Assembly (NCBI RefSeq): GCF_000613125.1
Contig: NZ_HG964497.1
Location: forward strand, 4,084,372-4,148,371
Source of the DNA: Bacillus sp. EB01
GTDB lineage: Bacteria > Bacillota > Bacilli > Bacillales > Cytobacillaceae
Length of the DNA stretch: 64,000 bases
Reading direction: 5' to 3'
The notes beneath the pieces were generated by a model. It saw only the letters and a list, made by a program, of their open reading frames with translations. It searched no databases and was not told the DNA's origin. Of the stretch, positions 1 to 15,734 are shown one piece after another. A program made the translations under genes and the position numbers. Position 1 is the stretch's first letter; each line of letters starts with the position of its first letter.

Positions 1-1447
1 CTGCCATCGACTGGACACGGCCGTCGACTAGAATACCGCTGGATACTCCGACAAGTACGTCTGGCGCACCTTTTGTGACAATGAAGGACCTGCCCTGTTT
101 ATCCTTTACTGCAATACTCATCATCTTCCTGTTTGAATCAAAGGGGAATTCATTCAGAATTTGAAATTCTTCAAGCAATTTCTTTCTATCATATCCGGCC
201 TTCATTGCACTGACAAGGAGCGCTCCTTCTGTCGGGTCGCCATCAAGAACGATTTCTTTTTCCCTGTAAACAAGATCCGAATGATTGCAGAGCATTCCGA
301 ACATAAGCATTTGCTGAAGCGGCTTTTCACGCTTAATATCAATAGGCTGACGGGTTTCAGCAAAGAATCGTCCCTCAGGTTGATAGCCTGTGCCATCCAC
401 CGTCCATGTTCTGCCCCCGCTCCAAAGATGGGTCACCGTCATTTTGTTTTGTGTCATTGTCCCTGTCTTATCGGAGCAAATAACAGACGCACAGCCAAGT
501 GTTTCGACTGCAGGCAGCTTTCTAACTATCGCATTTGAGCGGATCATCTTTTGTACACCAAGCGACAGGGCGACCGTAACAATCGCAGGGAGACCTTCAG
601 GAATCGCCGCAACTGCCAAGGAAACACCCGCTAGGAACATTTCATATAATTCGTGCCCCTGCAAGACACCGATGCCAACGACAAGGACAGTTAGCAATAA
701 AGCGACTGTTATGAGAATCTTTCCAAGCTGTTCCAGCCTTCTTTGCAATGGGGTTTCCGCAGCCTCTGCATTTTGCAAAAGGTCTGCAATTTGCCCCATC
801 GCTGTTTTCATGCCAGTCGCAATAACAGTTCCGACCCCGGTTCCTCTTGTAACCATAGTTCCCATAAAGGCAATGTTCTCCATATCCCCTAGGCCCGGGT
901 TTGGAGTTGTTAAGACTCCATTATCCTTCGTCACCGGAACAGATTCACCGGTAAGCGCGGACTCTTCTATTTCAAGGCTTTTACAGTCAATGAGCCTTAA
1001 ATCCGCTCCAATCCGGTCCCCGCTGGCAAATCGGACGATGTCGCCTGGAACAGCTTCTCGAGAAGGAATTTTTATCCATTTTCCCTCCCGGAGAACCTGA
1101 ATTTGAGGAGCAGACAATTCTTTTAATGCCTGCAGCGATTTCTCGGCCTTCCTCTCTTGAAAAAAGCCGAGGAAGCCATTTATAATGACAATCGCAATAA
1201 TCGCAATTGCATCGATGTATTCACCGAGCAGGCCGGATACCAGTGTTGCCGCCAAAAGGACAAGAACCATGAAATCCTTGAACTGACTCAGGAACAATAT
1301 TATCGCAGATTGCTTTTCTCCTTCCTCAAGTTCATTAAAGCCATGTACCTCGACCCTCTTTTCCGCCTCTTGCATCGATAATCCAGACGAATAGTCAGTA
1401 TTCAGTGCCTTTTCCACTTCACTTGCGTTCATTTCATGGAACTTCAT
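1..1447 (-). CDS. yloB: Cation-transporting P-type ATPase, YloB-like (partial; C-terminus outside window)
   Basis: About 482 N-terminal residues of a P-type ATPase, probably the Ca2+-transporting YloB family. In order I see the N-terminal cation-ATPase segment, first membrane hairpin, actuator domain with the TGES motif (SALTGESVPV), then the phosphorylation motif CSDKTGTMTQ with the acceptor Asp near residue 326, and the nucleotide-binding motif KGAPD close to the window edge. I chose the ATG at 1447; an earlier ATG at the ribosome-binding site is followed by a stop two codons later, and an internal ATG at 1437 is possible. It is divergent from rqcH, as yloA/yloB are in B. subtilis. Ca2+ as substrate is inferred from that synteny. 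The reading frame is open through base 1 because the gene is cut by the window, not because it is broken. Confidence 0.93.
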   Translation of the reverse strand, partial: MKFHEMNASEVEKALNTDYSSGLSMQEAEKRVEVHGFNELEEGEKQSAIILFLSQFKDFMVLVLLAATLVSGLLGEYIDAIAIIAIVIINGFLGFFQERKAEKSLQALKELSAPQIQVLREGKWIKIPSREAVPGDIVRFASGDRIGADLRLIDCKSLEIEESALTGESVPVTKDNGVLTTPNPGLGDMENIAFMGTMVTRGTGVGTVIATGMKTAMGQIADLLQNAEAAETPLQRRLEQLGKILITVALLLTVLVVGIGVLQGHELYEMFLAGVSLAVAAIPEGLPAIVTVALSLGVQKMIRSNAIVRKLPAVETLGCASVICSDKTGTMTQNKMTVTHLWSGGRTWTVDGTGYQPEGRFFAETRQPIDIKREKPLQQMLMFGMLCNHSDLVYREKEIVLDGDPTEGALLVSAMKAGYDRKKLLEEFQILNEFPFDSNRKMMSIAVKDKQGRSFIVTKGAPDVLVGVSSGILVDGRVQSMA

Positions 1448-1591
1448 CCGGCCATCTCACTTCCCCCTTTTCAATATCCGGAATGCCATTTCCAAAGGGC
1501 ATTCTGCTCTCACGTAAGCTTATTCAGACTCGTCCAAAAAAATGCTAAAATAGATAAAAGCCAATAACCTGAGTTTTTTTAGTTTTTGCGC

Positions 1592-1597
1592 TATAAT
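1592..1597 (+). promoter_or_regulatory. Candidate -10 box upstream of rqcH
   Basis: A perfect TATAAT lies 39 bases before the rqcH start. No good -35 hexamer sits at 16-18 bp spacing (the best is CTGAGT at 1569-1574), so this is only a candidate. Confidence 0.4.
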
Positions 1598-1635
1598 TTA
1601 GTTAATCTCTAGAAAAGAAAGAGCAGGTATAAATC

Positions 1636-3348
1636 ATGTCATTTGACGGTTTATTTACAAAAGCCATGGGCGGTGAACTCGGCACGGCAATTACCGGAGG
1701 CCGAATCAATAAAATCCACCAGCCCTTCAAAAATGAAATCATTATGGTCATCCGTGCTAACGGTGCCAACCATCGGCTCCTCCTGTCAGCCCATCCAAGC
1801 TATGCAAGGGTGCAGCTGACTTCAGATACGTTTGATAACCCTTCCGAGCCTCCTATGTTTTGTATGCTGCTAAGGAAGCATATCGAGGGTCATATCCTTG
1901 AAAGTGTACATCAGGCTGGTAATGACCGGATTCTCGTTTTTGAAATTAAAGGACGAAACGAAATTGGTGATGTCAGCTACAAGCAGCTCATTGTCGAGAT
2001 TATGGGTAAGCACAGCAATATCATTCTTGTCGATAAAGACCGAGGTATCATTCTCGATTCAATTAAGCACGTTTCGTATGCAGTTAATACACACCGAGCC
2101 GTCCTTCCCGGCCAAGCTTACGTTTCTCCCCCAGCGCAGCATAAGCAAGACCCTTTTACGGCAACCGAGGATGATGTACTAAAGGCAATTGATTTTAACA
2201 GCGGGAAACTTGATCGCCAGCTTGTCGATGCTTTTTCCGGCGTCTCCCCGGTTTTTGCAAAAGAAGCTGTTTTTGCAAGCGGCTTAGCAAATAGGAGTAC
2301 TCTGCCAAAGACGTTCATTTCCATGATTGGCAGGCTGAAGGATGGGGCCATTGAACCTTCTATTACCTACACAGCCAATAAAGAAGCCTTCTACCTATTC
2401 CCGCTCCGCCATTTAAAGGGTGAACACAGGGTGTTTGGATCGCTGAGCGAGATGCTTGATCGCTTTTATTTCGGAAAAGCTGAGCGTGATCGTGTCAAGC
2501 AGCAGTCCGGCGGTCTCGAACGCTTCCTTGCCAACGAGAAAGAAAAGAATGAAAAGAAAATTGGCAAGCTGAAAGCTACGTTGAAGGATGCGGAACGTGC
2601 AGAGGAATTCCAGAAGTTTGGGGAGCTTTTAACAGCAAATATGCACCTTGCCAAAAAAGGCATGAAGGAAATTGACGTATTGGATTATTATGATGAGGAC
2701 GGTTCAATGATTACGATTCCATTGGATCCGCTGAAAACCCCATCCGAAAATGCCCAGCGGTACTTTTCAAAATACCAAAAGGCAAAGAATTCAGTGCTTG
2801 TCGTTCTTGAGCAAATTAAGAAAGCTGAGGATGAAGTTATTTATTTTGATACTCTTATCCAGCAGCTTGACTCGGCATCACCGAAGGATATCGAGGAAAT
2901 GCGGGAGGAGCTTGCCGAGGGCGGCTATATACGCCACCGGGCAAGAAAGAATGGGAAGAAACAACAAAACCTTAAGCCTGTCCTTGACAAGTATGTAGCG
3001 GCTGATGGAACCGAAATACTTGTAGGCAAAAACAACAAACAAAATGACTACTTAACAACGAAGCATGCTGCCCGGGACGAAATCTGGCTGCATACAAAGG
3101 ATATCCCTGGCTCACATGTGGTCATCCGCAGCAAAGAACCGTCGGACGAAACCATCCAAGAGGCCGCAATGCTGTCAGCTTATTTTTCAAAGGCACGGAA
3201 TTCAAGCTCCGTACCTGTCGATTACACACGAGTCCGCCATGTAAAAAAACCAAGCGGATCGAAGCCCGGGTTCGTTATATATGACAATCAAAGGACAGTA
3301 TATGTCACACCAGATGAAGAGACCGTATTATCGTTGAAGCAAAAGTAA
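1636..3348 (+). CDS. rqcH: Ribosome quality control protein RqcH (NFACT / FbpA family)
   Basis: This 570-residue protein is the bacterial Rqc2/NEMF homologue. It binds split 50S subunits carrying stalled peptidyl-tRNA and recruits tRNA-Ala to add C-terminal alanine tails that mark the chain for degradation. An NFACT-N domain is at the start, and Asp97-Arg98 (in GNDRIL) match the B. subtilis RqcH pair needed for tRNA recruitment. A charged coiled-coil follows at about residues 290-440, then the NFACT-R domain with [19 protein letters not shown] at about 470-490. It was formerly annotated as a fibronectin-binding protein. It is one of only three clear plus-strand genes here, divergent from yloB and convergent with pyrE, and ends in a strong terminator. 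The window also holds ylmH, whose S4-domain product is tied to the same pathway. Confidence 0.97.
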   Translation: MSFDGLFTKAMGGELGTAITGGRINKIHQPFKNEIIMVIRANGANHRLLLSAHPSYARVQLTSDTFDNPSEPPMFCMLLRKHIEGHILESVHQAGNDRILVFEIKGRNEIGDVSYKQLIVEIMGKHSNIILVDKDRGIILDSIKHVSYAVNTHRAVLPGQAYVSPPAQHKQDPFTATEDDVLKAIDFNSGKLDRQLVDAFSGVSPVFAKEAVFASGLANRSTLPKTFISMIGRLKDGAIEPSITYTANKEAFYLFPLRHLKGEHRVFGSLSEMLDRFYFGKAERDRVKQQSGGLERFLANEKEKNEKKIGKLKATLKDAERAEEFQKFGELLTANMHLAKKGMKEIDVLDYYDEDGSMITIPLDPLKTPSENAQRYFSKYQKAKNSVLVVLEQIKKAEDEVIYFDTLIQQLDSASPKDIEEMREELAEGGYIRHRARKNGKKQQNLKPVLDKYVAADGTEILVGKNNKQNDYLTTKHAARDEIWLHTKDIPGSHVVIRSKEPSDETIQEAAMLSAYFSKARNSSSVPVDYTRVRHVKKPSGSKPGFVIYDNQRTVYVTPDEETVLSLKQK

Positions 3349-3392
3349 GAGGCTGTCCCAAAAGTAAACTTTTGGGACAGCCTCTTTTTTTG
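3348..3392 (+). terminator. rqcH intrinsic terminator
   Basis: A perfect 18-bp inverted repeat (3348-3365 with 3368-3385), starting at the last base of the rqcH stop codon and followed by seven T residues. On the minus strand the trailing T tract is weak, so it mainly terminates rqcH. Confidence 0.95.
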
Positions 3393-3448
3393 ACTGAATA
3401 ATACCAGTTGATTCCCCGCATAAAAATGCCGTAATTATAACATTGATC

Positions 3449-3690
3449 AAATGGTTCTTCCATTGGATATTGATATCCTCATGCCACAAAACATTTTGCA
3501 CTGTTATAGATCGTGAAATGGTTCCTATATAGCTTATTGGGCACATTTCGCCTTGCTGCAAAGGGGAAAATGGTTCCAATATAGCTTATTGGCAACATTT
3601 TGCCTTACTTCAGAGCGTAAAATGGTTCCAATACAGCTCGTTGGACACATTTTGCTTATCTGCAAAGGAGGAAATGGTTCCAACAGTGTC
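3449..3690. repeat. 52-bp-period hairpin array 1
   Basis: Three full tandem units start at 3516, 3568 and 3620. Each is a 33-bp imperfect palindrome beginning AAATGGTTCC and ending CATTT, followed by a 19-bp linker. A longer upstream copy (3449-3515) has a 48-bp palindrome but keeps the 19-bp linker, and a decayed partial unit starts at 3672. The arms pair as AAATGGTTCCAATA with TATTGGCAACATTT around a 5-nt loop. The array fills the convergent gap between rqcH and pyrE. No conventional terminator is visible after pyrE, so these hairpins may form the pyr mRNA 3' end (inference). Short open frames across the region are by-products of the repeats. Confidence 0.9.
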
Positions 3691-3790
3691 GTCAATATCC
3701 ACCTGCCGAGTTCTTCCCGATTCCCATCACTTAATAAAGCAAAGATACTTGCAGTTAACAAGGAAGATTGCCAGCAATCGGACATACTTA

Positions 3791-4422
3791 TTAGTTCAAC
3801 CTAGCAAGGCTCCAGCTTGCGGGGTCTTGCTTCCACTCCAAAAGAGCCTCCATATCGGATCCGGAAATATATCCTTTCTCTTTTGCTGTTTCAATAAGGT
3901 CTGAAAAGCGGGTCAATGCAAGTGCATTCAAATTCGCATTAGACAAAAGCTGCTTTCCTTTATCCAAACCATATGTAAAAATAGCAACGGCACCCAGTAC
4001 TTCAGCACCTGCGTCACGCAATGCGTCAGCTGCAGTAATGACACTGCCTCCAGTTGAAATAAGATCCTCAACAATGACAACTTTTTGCCCACTCAGCACT
4101 TTACCTTCAATTTGATTGCCTTTTCCATGACCTTTAGCACTGCTGCGCACATAGCACATTGGCAAATCCAGTTTTGCGCTAACCCATGCAGCATGAGGAA
4201 TACCTGCAGTCGCAGTACCGGCAATGACCTCGACTTCAGGAAAATGTTCGCGTATTAACTCACCAAGGCCATTGGCAATTTCCCTCCGAACCTCAGGATA
4301 AGACATGGTCAGCCGGTTATCACAATAAATCGGCGAACGCATTCCAGAAGACCATGTATACGGATTCTGAGGACTTAACGAAACCGCACTGATTTCCAAT
4401 AATAGTTCAGCAATTCTCTTAC

Positions 4423-4426
<4 letters not shown>
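3791..4426 (-). CDS. pyrE: Orotate phosphoribosyltransferase
   Basis: PyrE (211 residues) joins orotate to PRPP to give OMP, step five of UMP synthesis. The PRPP-binding signature [13 protein letters not shown] is at residues 116-128, and the catalytic-loop lysines lie in the [10 protein letters not shown] stretch at about 95-104. The start overlaps the pyrF stop as ATGA, so the two are probably translationally coupled. It is the last gene of the operon. About 100 bases of unremarkable sequence follow, then hairpin array 1. Confidence 0.98.
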
Positions 4427-6821
<2,395 letters not shown>

Positions 6822-6825
<4 letters not shown>

Positions 6826-9800
6826 ACCAGCACCTCCGCCTTGCTGGAGGAAATTGCTTCTGCAGAAAAGTTCATTGATTCAATTACCCTCAGGATTGCT
6901 TCAGCTGTATCCAATGAAGTCAGGCAAGGAATACCATTTTCAACTGCTTCGCGCCTGATTCTAAAACCGTCCCTCTCCGGCTGCTTCCCTCTTGTCAGGG
7001 TATTGACGATAAACTGAACTTCACCTTTTTGAATAATGTCGACAAGTGTAGGGCCTTCGGAACCAATTTTTCCAACTACTTCGACCGGAACCCCCATGCC
7101 GGCAATTGCAGCGGCTGTCCCGCTCGTTGCCATGACACGGTAGCCCTCAGCGGCAAACCTCTTAGCAAGCTTGGAAGCTTCCTGCTTATCCTTATCAGCA
7201 ACAGTCATCAGGACCGTCCCGAACTTCTTGATTGTGATGCCTGAAGCAACAAGCCCTTTATAGAGCGCCTTTTCCAGTGTGAAATCCTTGCCCATCACCT
7301 CGCCGGTCGATTTCATTTCTGGTCCAAGAGTTATATCGACTCTCCTTAATTTAGCAAAAGAAAACACCGGAACCTTTACATATACTTCCTTCGGCTCCTC
7401 AATTAAGCCGCTTTTGAAGCCCTGTTCCCGTAACGAGATACCAAGCATTGCCTTCGTCGCCATTTTAGCCATAGGCACGCCTGTAATTTTGCTTAGGAAA
7501 GGAACTGTTCTGCTTGAACGCGGATTTACTTCAAGAACAAAGACACCGTGATCTGACAGGACAAACTGGATATTCAATAGCCCAACGATGTTGAGGCCTC
7601 GTGCTAGCCGCTCAGTATAATCGGCAAGCACTCGCTTGTTTTCCTCAGTCAGCGATTGAGGCGGGTAAACAGCAATTGAGTCACCCGAATGGACGCCAGC
7701 CCGTTCGATGTGCTCCATAATGCCCGGAATCACCACATCGAATCCGTCCGATATGGCATCAACCTCAATTTCCTTTCCTGTAATATAACGGTCGATCAGG
7801 ACAGGATGGCCTGTGTTGATTTTAACAGCATTCTCCATGTAGTGGATGAGCTCGGCTTCACGGTCAACGATTTCCATCGCCCGGCCACCAAGCACATACG
7901 AAGGCCTGACGAGCACCGGATAGCCAATCTCCTCAGCTATATCAACCGCTTCTTCAACAGACAAAGCTGTTTTTCCAAGCGGCATTGGAATACCAAGTTC
8001 GATCAGCGCCTGTTCGAATTTATCGCGGTCTTCGGCACGGTCCAAATCCTCAAGCGACGTGCCCAACAGCCTCACGCCACGCTCTGCCAAGCCTGAAGCG
8101 AGGTTGATTGCCGTCTGGCCGCCAAATTGGACCACAACGCCAATTGGATTCTCGAGTTCAATGATATGCATCACATCCTCGATGGTCAGCGGTTCAAAAT
8201 AAAGCTTGTCGGAAATGCTGAAATCTGTTGAAACAGTTTCCGGATTGCTGTTGATGATGATTGCCTCATAGCCAGCTTCGCGGATTGCCTTGACAGAATG
8301 GACTGTCGCATAATCAAATTCAATTCCCTGGCCAATCCGGATTGGCCCTGATCCAAGTACAACAACACTTTTCCGGCCGCTTCTTTCGGATTCATTTTCT
8401 TCTTCATACGTCCCATAGAAATAAGGTGTTTGTGATTCGAACTCTGATGCACATGTATCTACCATCTTATACACTGGGATAATTCCATTTTGCTTCCGCC
8501 AAACAGTTACTTCGCTCTCATGACATGTCCATGCTTTGGCGATTGCCATGTCAGTAAACCCGCGCTTTTTAGCTTCGCGGCAGACCTGCACATCGAATGG
8601 GCTTTCTGTTAACTCTTTTTCATTCTCAATTATTCCTTTAAACTTATGAAGGAAAAACAGGTCAATCTTACTCCATTCATGAATCGTTTCAATCGTGATA
8701 CCACGCCTTAACGCTTCAGAAATATAGAAGAGCCTTTCATCGCCAGCTTTACGGATCCGCTTCTCAATGATTTCATCGGAAATTCCTTCAGCATCAGGGA
8801 GCTCGAAATGATGAACATTTACTTCAAGGGAGCGAATCGCCTTTAACAGTGATTCTTCAAACGTCCTGCCGATTGCCATTACTTCTCCGGTCGCCTTCAT
8901 TTGCGTCCCAAGGACCCGGTTGCCTGTTTCAAATTTGTCAAATGGCCATCTTGGTATTTTCGTAACAATATAGTCAAGGGCCGGCTCGAAACTTGCATAT
9001 GTCTTTCCAGTGACAGGGTTCATCATCTCATCAAGCGTAAGACCCACAGCGATTTTAGCGGCAAGCTTCGCAATCGGGTAGCCGGTTGCTTTCGAGGCAA
9101 GTGCGGATGAGCGGCTAACCCTTGGATTCACTTCAATAATGTAATAATTGAAGCTTTCGGGATCAAGAGCGAGCTGAACATTGCAGCCACCCTCAATTCC
9201 AAGCGCCCTGATTATCTTTAACGATACATTTCTTAATAGCTGATATTCTCTGTCACTCAGCGTCTGGCTTGGGGCGACGACAATTGAATCACCAGTATGA
9301 ATACCCACTGGATCGATATTTTCCATGTTGCAAACAACGATTGCTGTATCATTTGCGTCCCGCATAACCTCATATTCGATTTCCTTGTAGCCGGCGATGC
9401 TTTTTTCAAGGAGGCATTGGCTGACGGGACTATGTTTCAGCCCACCTGTAACGATTTCTTCAAGCTCTTCATCATTCGAACAGATTCCGCCGCCAGTTCC
9501 ACCAAGTGTAAACGCCGGGCGTACAATAATAGGAAAACCGATTGTCTCAACGAAGGCCTTTGCCTCCTCCAATGTATGGACGATTGCACTTTCAGGAACC
9601 GGCTCTCCAAGCTCGTTCATTAAATTCCGGAACAACTCTCTATCTTCCGCTTTTTCAATTGCATCAAGCTTGGTCCCAAGGATTTCTGTCCCGCATTCTG
9701 CCAGGACACCGGATTTGGCTAGTTCTACAGCGAGGTTCAGCCCTGTCTGCCCTCCTAAAGTTGCAACGAGTGCATCCGGGCGTTCCTTCCTGATGATTCT

Positions 9801-10025
9801 CGACACAAACTCCAATGTCAGCGGCTCGATGTACACCTTGTCAGCAATTTCAGTATCGGTCATAATCGTTGCCGGGTTTGAGTTGACAAGGATAACCTTG
9901 TAGCCTTCTTCTTTAAGGGCAAGGCAAGCTTGTGTGCCCGCATAGTCAAATTCCGCGGCCTGGCCGATGATGATTGGGCCAGAACCGATAACCATGATTG
10001 TATTTATATCTCTACGCTTTGGCAT
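6822..10025 (-). CDS. pyrAB: Carbamoyl-phosphate synthase, large subunit (pyrimidine-specific)
   Basis: This 1067-residue subunit makes carbamoyl phosphate from bicarbonate, ammonia and two ATP. It shows the duplicated structure of the family: two halves each with a PreATP-grasp domain ([21 protein letters not shown] and [21 protein letters not shown]) and an ATP-grasp domain, then a C-terminal MGS-like allosteric domain (about 930-1050). I chose the ATG at 10025, behind GGGAGG; a longer frame starts at 10055 inside pyrAA. It overlaps pyrAA by 14 bases and pyrK by 4. Several long plus-strand open frames across it are antisense shadows. Confidence 0.98.
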
Positions 10026-11105
10026 ATAGCTGTTCCTCCCTTGTATGCATCTCAATCATTTCCATAAATTGGTCAAATAGTGCGTTTGCATCCTCAGGCC
10101 CCGGTGATGCTTCCGGATGGTACTGTACAGTAAAGGCAGGTAAAGTCTTATGGCGCAGCCCTTCAATACTGCCGTCGTTTAATGCGATATGTGTGATTTC
10201 CAGCTCTGTATGAGTAAGAGAGCCCTCTTTCACGGCATAGCCATGGTTTTGTGAAGTAATTGAAATTTTTCCAGTTGAAAGCTCTTTTACTGGATGGTTG
10301 GAACCTCTGTGGCCAAAAGGCATTTTTTCGGTGTCGGCTCCACAGGCAAGAGCAAACAGCTGATGGCCAAGGCAAATACCGAAAACCGGCACCTTGCCTA
10401 GAACGCCTTTCAGCATCTGAATGGCTTCTGGTACATCCTTCGGGTCTCCCGGTCCATTTGAAAGCATGATGCCATCCGGTCTCATTTGGAGGATTTCCTC
10501 TGCCGTCATATTATAAGGAACAACAGTCACATCACAGCCTCGCTGATTCAGTTCCCTCAAGATGCCATGCTTCATTCCAAAATCGACAAGAACAACCCTG
10601 CTTCCCCGGCCTGGGCTCGGATATGGATTTTTCGTAGAAACTTCTTTAACCTGGTCGGTTGGAAGCTGCTCATTCCTCAGCTGGGCTGTAACTTTAACAG
10701 GGTCTGAATCCAACCCGCAAATTGCTCCTTTCATTGTGCCGTGTTCGCGGATTGCCCTTGTGAGCCTGCGTGTATCGATTCCTTTTAGCCCGGGAATTTT
10801 CTTCATTTTCAAGTATTCATTCAAAGACATTTCATTTCGCCAATTAGAGGGAAAATCGGCCGTTTCCTTTACGATTAGCGCGCTGATTGACGGATTAATC
10901 GATTCGAAATCATCGCGGTTTATTCCGTAGTTGCCTATAAGCGGGTACGTCAGGACAACTAACTGCCTGCAATAGCTAGGATCAGAGAGTATTTCCTGAT
11001 AGCCGGTCATACCAGTGTTGAAGACAACTTCTCCTTTTGCTTCAGAAAGATCACCAAATGCTTCGCCTATAAAAATGCTGCCATCCTCCAATATTAGTTG
11101 GCGTT

Positions 11106-11109
<4 letters not shown>
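10012..11109 (-). CDS. pyrAA: Carbamoyl-phosphate synthase, small (glutaminase) subunit
   Basis: This 365-residue glutaminase subunit hydrolyses glutamine and channels ammonia to PyrAB. The class I amidotransferase triad is visible: Cys246 in FGICLGHQ, and His331 and Glu333 in YHPEASPGP. The N-terminal half is the CPSase small-chain domain. Its ATG overlaps the pyrC stop as ATGA. The pathway-specific, PyrR-controlled copy is expected in this operon position; a separate arginine-specific enzyme could exist elsewhere. Confidence 0.98.
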
Positions 11110-13412
<2,303 letters not shown>

Positions 13413-14720
13413 TTATGCTGTTTTTTCGTCATCATTTACTTCAAACATATTCTCCTGTGCAGGCTCCCTGCCTGGAAGGACCTGGTTCAGCACGATTCCA
13501 AGAATCGCTGCCAGAGCCATGCCCTGAATTTCAAATCCGTCAGTAACCTTTATGAACGCTCCTCCAATACCGACTACAAGGATGACCGAGGAGATAGCAA
13601 GATTACGATTGTTTCCAAAATCGATTTTACTGTCAACTAGCATCCTCAAGCCTGAAGAGGCAATGATTCCGAACAAGAGGATGGATACGCCTCCCATTAC
13701 AGCAGGTGGGATTGAACCGATCAACGCTGTGATTGTTCCTATGAATCCGAAAATTATCGCCGCAACGGCAGCCCCTGCGATAACATAGACACTATAAACC
13801 TTAGTAATCGCCAGAACACCGATGTTTTCGCCATAAGTGGTCTTTGGCGGCCCGCCAATCAGTGCAGAAATCATTGTTGCTACCCCGTCTCCGAGGATGG
13901 AGCGGTGCAGGCCTGGCTCTTTAATATAGTCACGGCCAACGACCTTGCTGAGGACAAGCTGATGGCCAATATGCTCGGACAATGTGACAACTGCGACCGG
14001 CACCATCAAAAGGACAAGGTCAAGTGTGATATTAATATCGTAGTGAACGAAAGGAATGATAAACTCTGGCATTTCAAAGAACTTTGCTTCAATCACTTTT
14101 GAAAAATCAACAATGCCTACAGCCAGCGAGTAAAGATAGCCAACCACGATGCCTGCGAGAATCGGGATGATACTCAGCATCCCTCTGGCGAAAACAGAGA
14201 ATATGATGGTAGATGCAAGGGTTATGAGTGCTGCCGAGAAATGAATCAAGCTATAATGCTCAGGGCCGTTTGTTGTATTCATAGCCATGCCTACTGCTGT
14301 TCCAGCGAGTGAAAGTCCAATTACGATAATGACGGGGCCTACAACGATTGGAGGCAGAATATTCATTATCCAGCGGTGGCCAGCTTTTTTAATAATAAGA
14401 GCGACAATTCCATAAACCAAACCTGCCATAAAGCTTCCAATCATAGCGCCGCCTGGTCCATCAGTCGCTTTTGCGGCCAAAATCGGATAAATAAATGCGA
14501 AGGAAGATCCTAGGTAAGCTGGTACTTGCCATTTGGTAATCGCCATGAAGGCAAGAGTTCCCAGGCCGCTTGAGATAAGCGCAATCGCAGGGCTCAAATC
14601 GACCAGGAACGGTACAAGAATGGTCGCGCCAAACATCGCAAACAGATGCTGAAGGCTCAAGGTAATTAACTGGATAATATTTGGTTTTTCATTTACGTCT
14701 AGAACTGGTTTGTTTTGCAT
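13413..14720 (-). CDS. pyrP: Uracil permease
   Basis: PyrP (435 residues, as in B. subtilis) is a nucleobase-cation symporter-2 protein that imports uracil for salvage. It has about 12-14 hydrophobic segments, and the NCS2 signature segments include the conserved Glu in TLSEHIGHQ and the TTYGENIGVLA motif. I chose the ATG at 14720, eight bases after GGGGGAG; a longer frame starts at 14750. It sits between two PyrR attenuators, so its expression is adjusted separately from that of the biosynthetic genes. Confidence 0.97.
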   Translation of the reverse strand: MQNKPVLDVNEKPNIIQLITLSLQHLFAMFGATILVPFLVDLSPAIALISSGLGTLAFMAITKWQVPAYLGSSFAFIYPILAAKATDGPGGAMIGSFMAGLVYGIVALIIKKAGHRWIMNILPPIVVGPVIIVIGLSLAGTAVGMAMNTTNGPEHYSLIHFSAALITLASTIIFSVFARGMLSIIPILAGIVVGYLYSLAVGIVDFSKVIEAKFFEMPEFIIPFVHYDINITLDLVLLMVPVAVVTLSEHIGHQLVLSKVVGRDYIKEPGLHRSILGDGVATMISALIGGPPKTTYGENIGVLAITKVYSVYVIAGAAVAAIIFGFIGTITALIGSIPPAVMGGVSILLFGIIASSGLRMLVDSKIDFGNNRNLAISSVILVVGIGGAFIKVTDGFEIQGMALAAILGIVLNQVLPGREPAQENMFEVNDDEKTA

Positions 14721-14750
14721 GAGTCTCCCCCAATAATTATTATTGCGCAA

Positions 14751-14979
14751 TTTTCGCGCTTTTCTCTTTTACAAAGGCTGCGGTAATCAAGTCAGATGAT
14801 TTCCACCCTAATTTCACCTTACAAAAAAACCTCCCTGCAGCAGAATGTGCAAGGAGGTTGAATGCAGCAGAGTACACAAGTATCCTGTATCGGACAGGGT
14901 ATATCAGCCCTGCTATCCTGCATTTCCCCCTTGGCAGACTCTCTGGACTGCAATTAAAAGGGATATTCTGTTTTCAATT
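14751..14979 (-). promoter_or_regulatory. PyrR-responsive attenuator between pyrR and pyrP
   Basis: The minus strand carries the PyrR-binding loop AGTCCAGAGAGTCT (14936-14949), an antiterminator region, and a terminator hairpin (about 14827-14860: CAACCTCCTTGC paired with GCAGGGAGGTT) followed by seven T residues. Layout and loop sequence match the B. subtilis pyrR-pyrP attenuator. Confidence 0.95.
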
Positions 14980-15549
<570 letters not shown>

Positions 15550-15550
15550 T

Positions 15551-15569
15551 TAGAAAAGCGCAAGCCTTT
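15551..15569 (-). repeat. Short fragment of an AAAAGCGCAAGC repeat
   Basis: AGAAAAGCGCAAGCC at 15552-15566 matches the conserved left end of the long repeat at 41193-41460. It lies between the leader terminator and pyrR, and is probably an insertion remnant. Confidence 0.4.
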
Positions 15570-15575
15570 TATTAA

Positions 15576-15698
15576 AACAAAAACCTCCCAGCAGCTGTGG
15601 GAGGTTGGAAATTCCATACAAGAGTTCACCCATTGGGCGCTCAAAATGTCCGTTTCCTTCTCAGTCTCACAGGACTGCTCTTAAAGGGCTTATTAAAC
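15576..15698 (-). promoter_or_regulatory. PyrR-responsive attenuator upstream of pyrR
   Basis: The leader holds the PyrR-binding loop AGTCCTGTGAGACT (15663-15676, minus strand) and a terminator hairpin AACCTCCCA / TGGGAGGTT (15582-15590 with 15598-15606) followed by TTTTTGTTTT. With the other two leaders this gives the triple-attenuator organisation of B. subtilis. Confidence 0.95.
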
Positions 15699-15705
15699 TA
15701 TAGCT

Positions 15706-15734
15706 ATCATACTTCAATATAAGGCAATTGTCAA
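15706..15734 (-). promoter_or_regulatory. pyr operon SigmaA promoter
   Basis: TTGACA (minus strand of 15729-15734), a 17-bp spacer, and TATGAT (15706-15711) form a near-consensus promoter overlapping the rluD stop codon. Transcription would start near 15699 and enter the first PyrR leader. Confidence 0.88.

Noticed and set aside
390-1100. Plus-strand open frame of 236 codons over the left edge
   Set aside because: It is antisense to the P-type ATPase, whose DKTGT and KGAPD motifs are on the minus strand; it has no family features.
3534-3904. Short open frames on both strands across the rqcH-pyrE gap
   Set aside because: They translate the 52-bp repeat units, giving repetitive peptides; one also runs antisense into pyrE.
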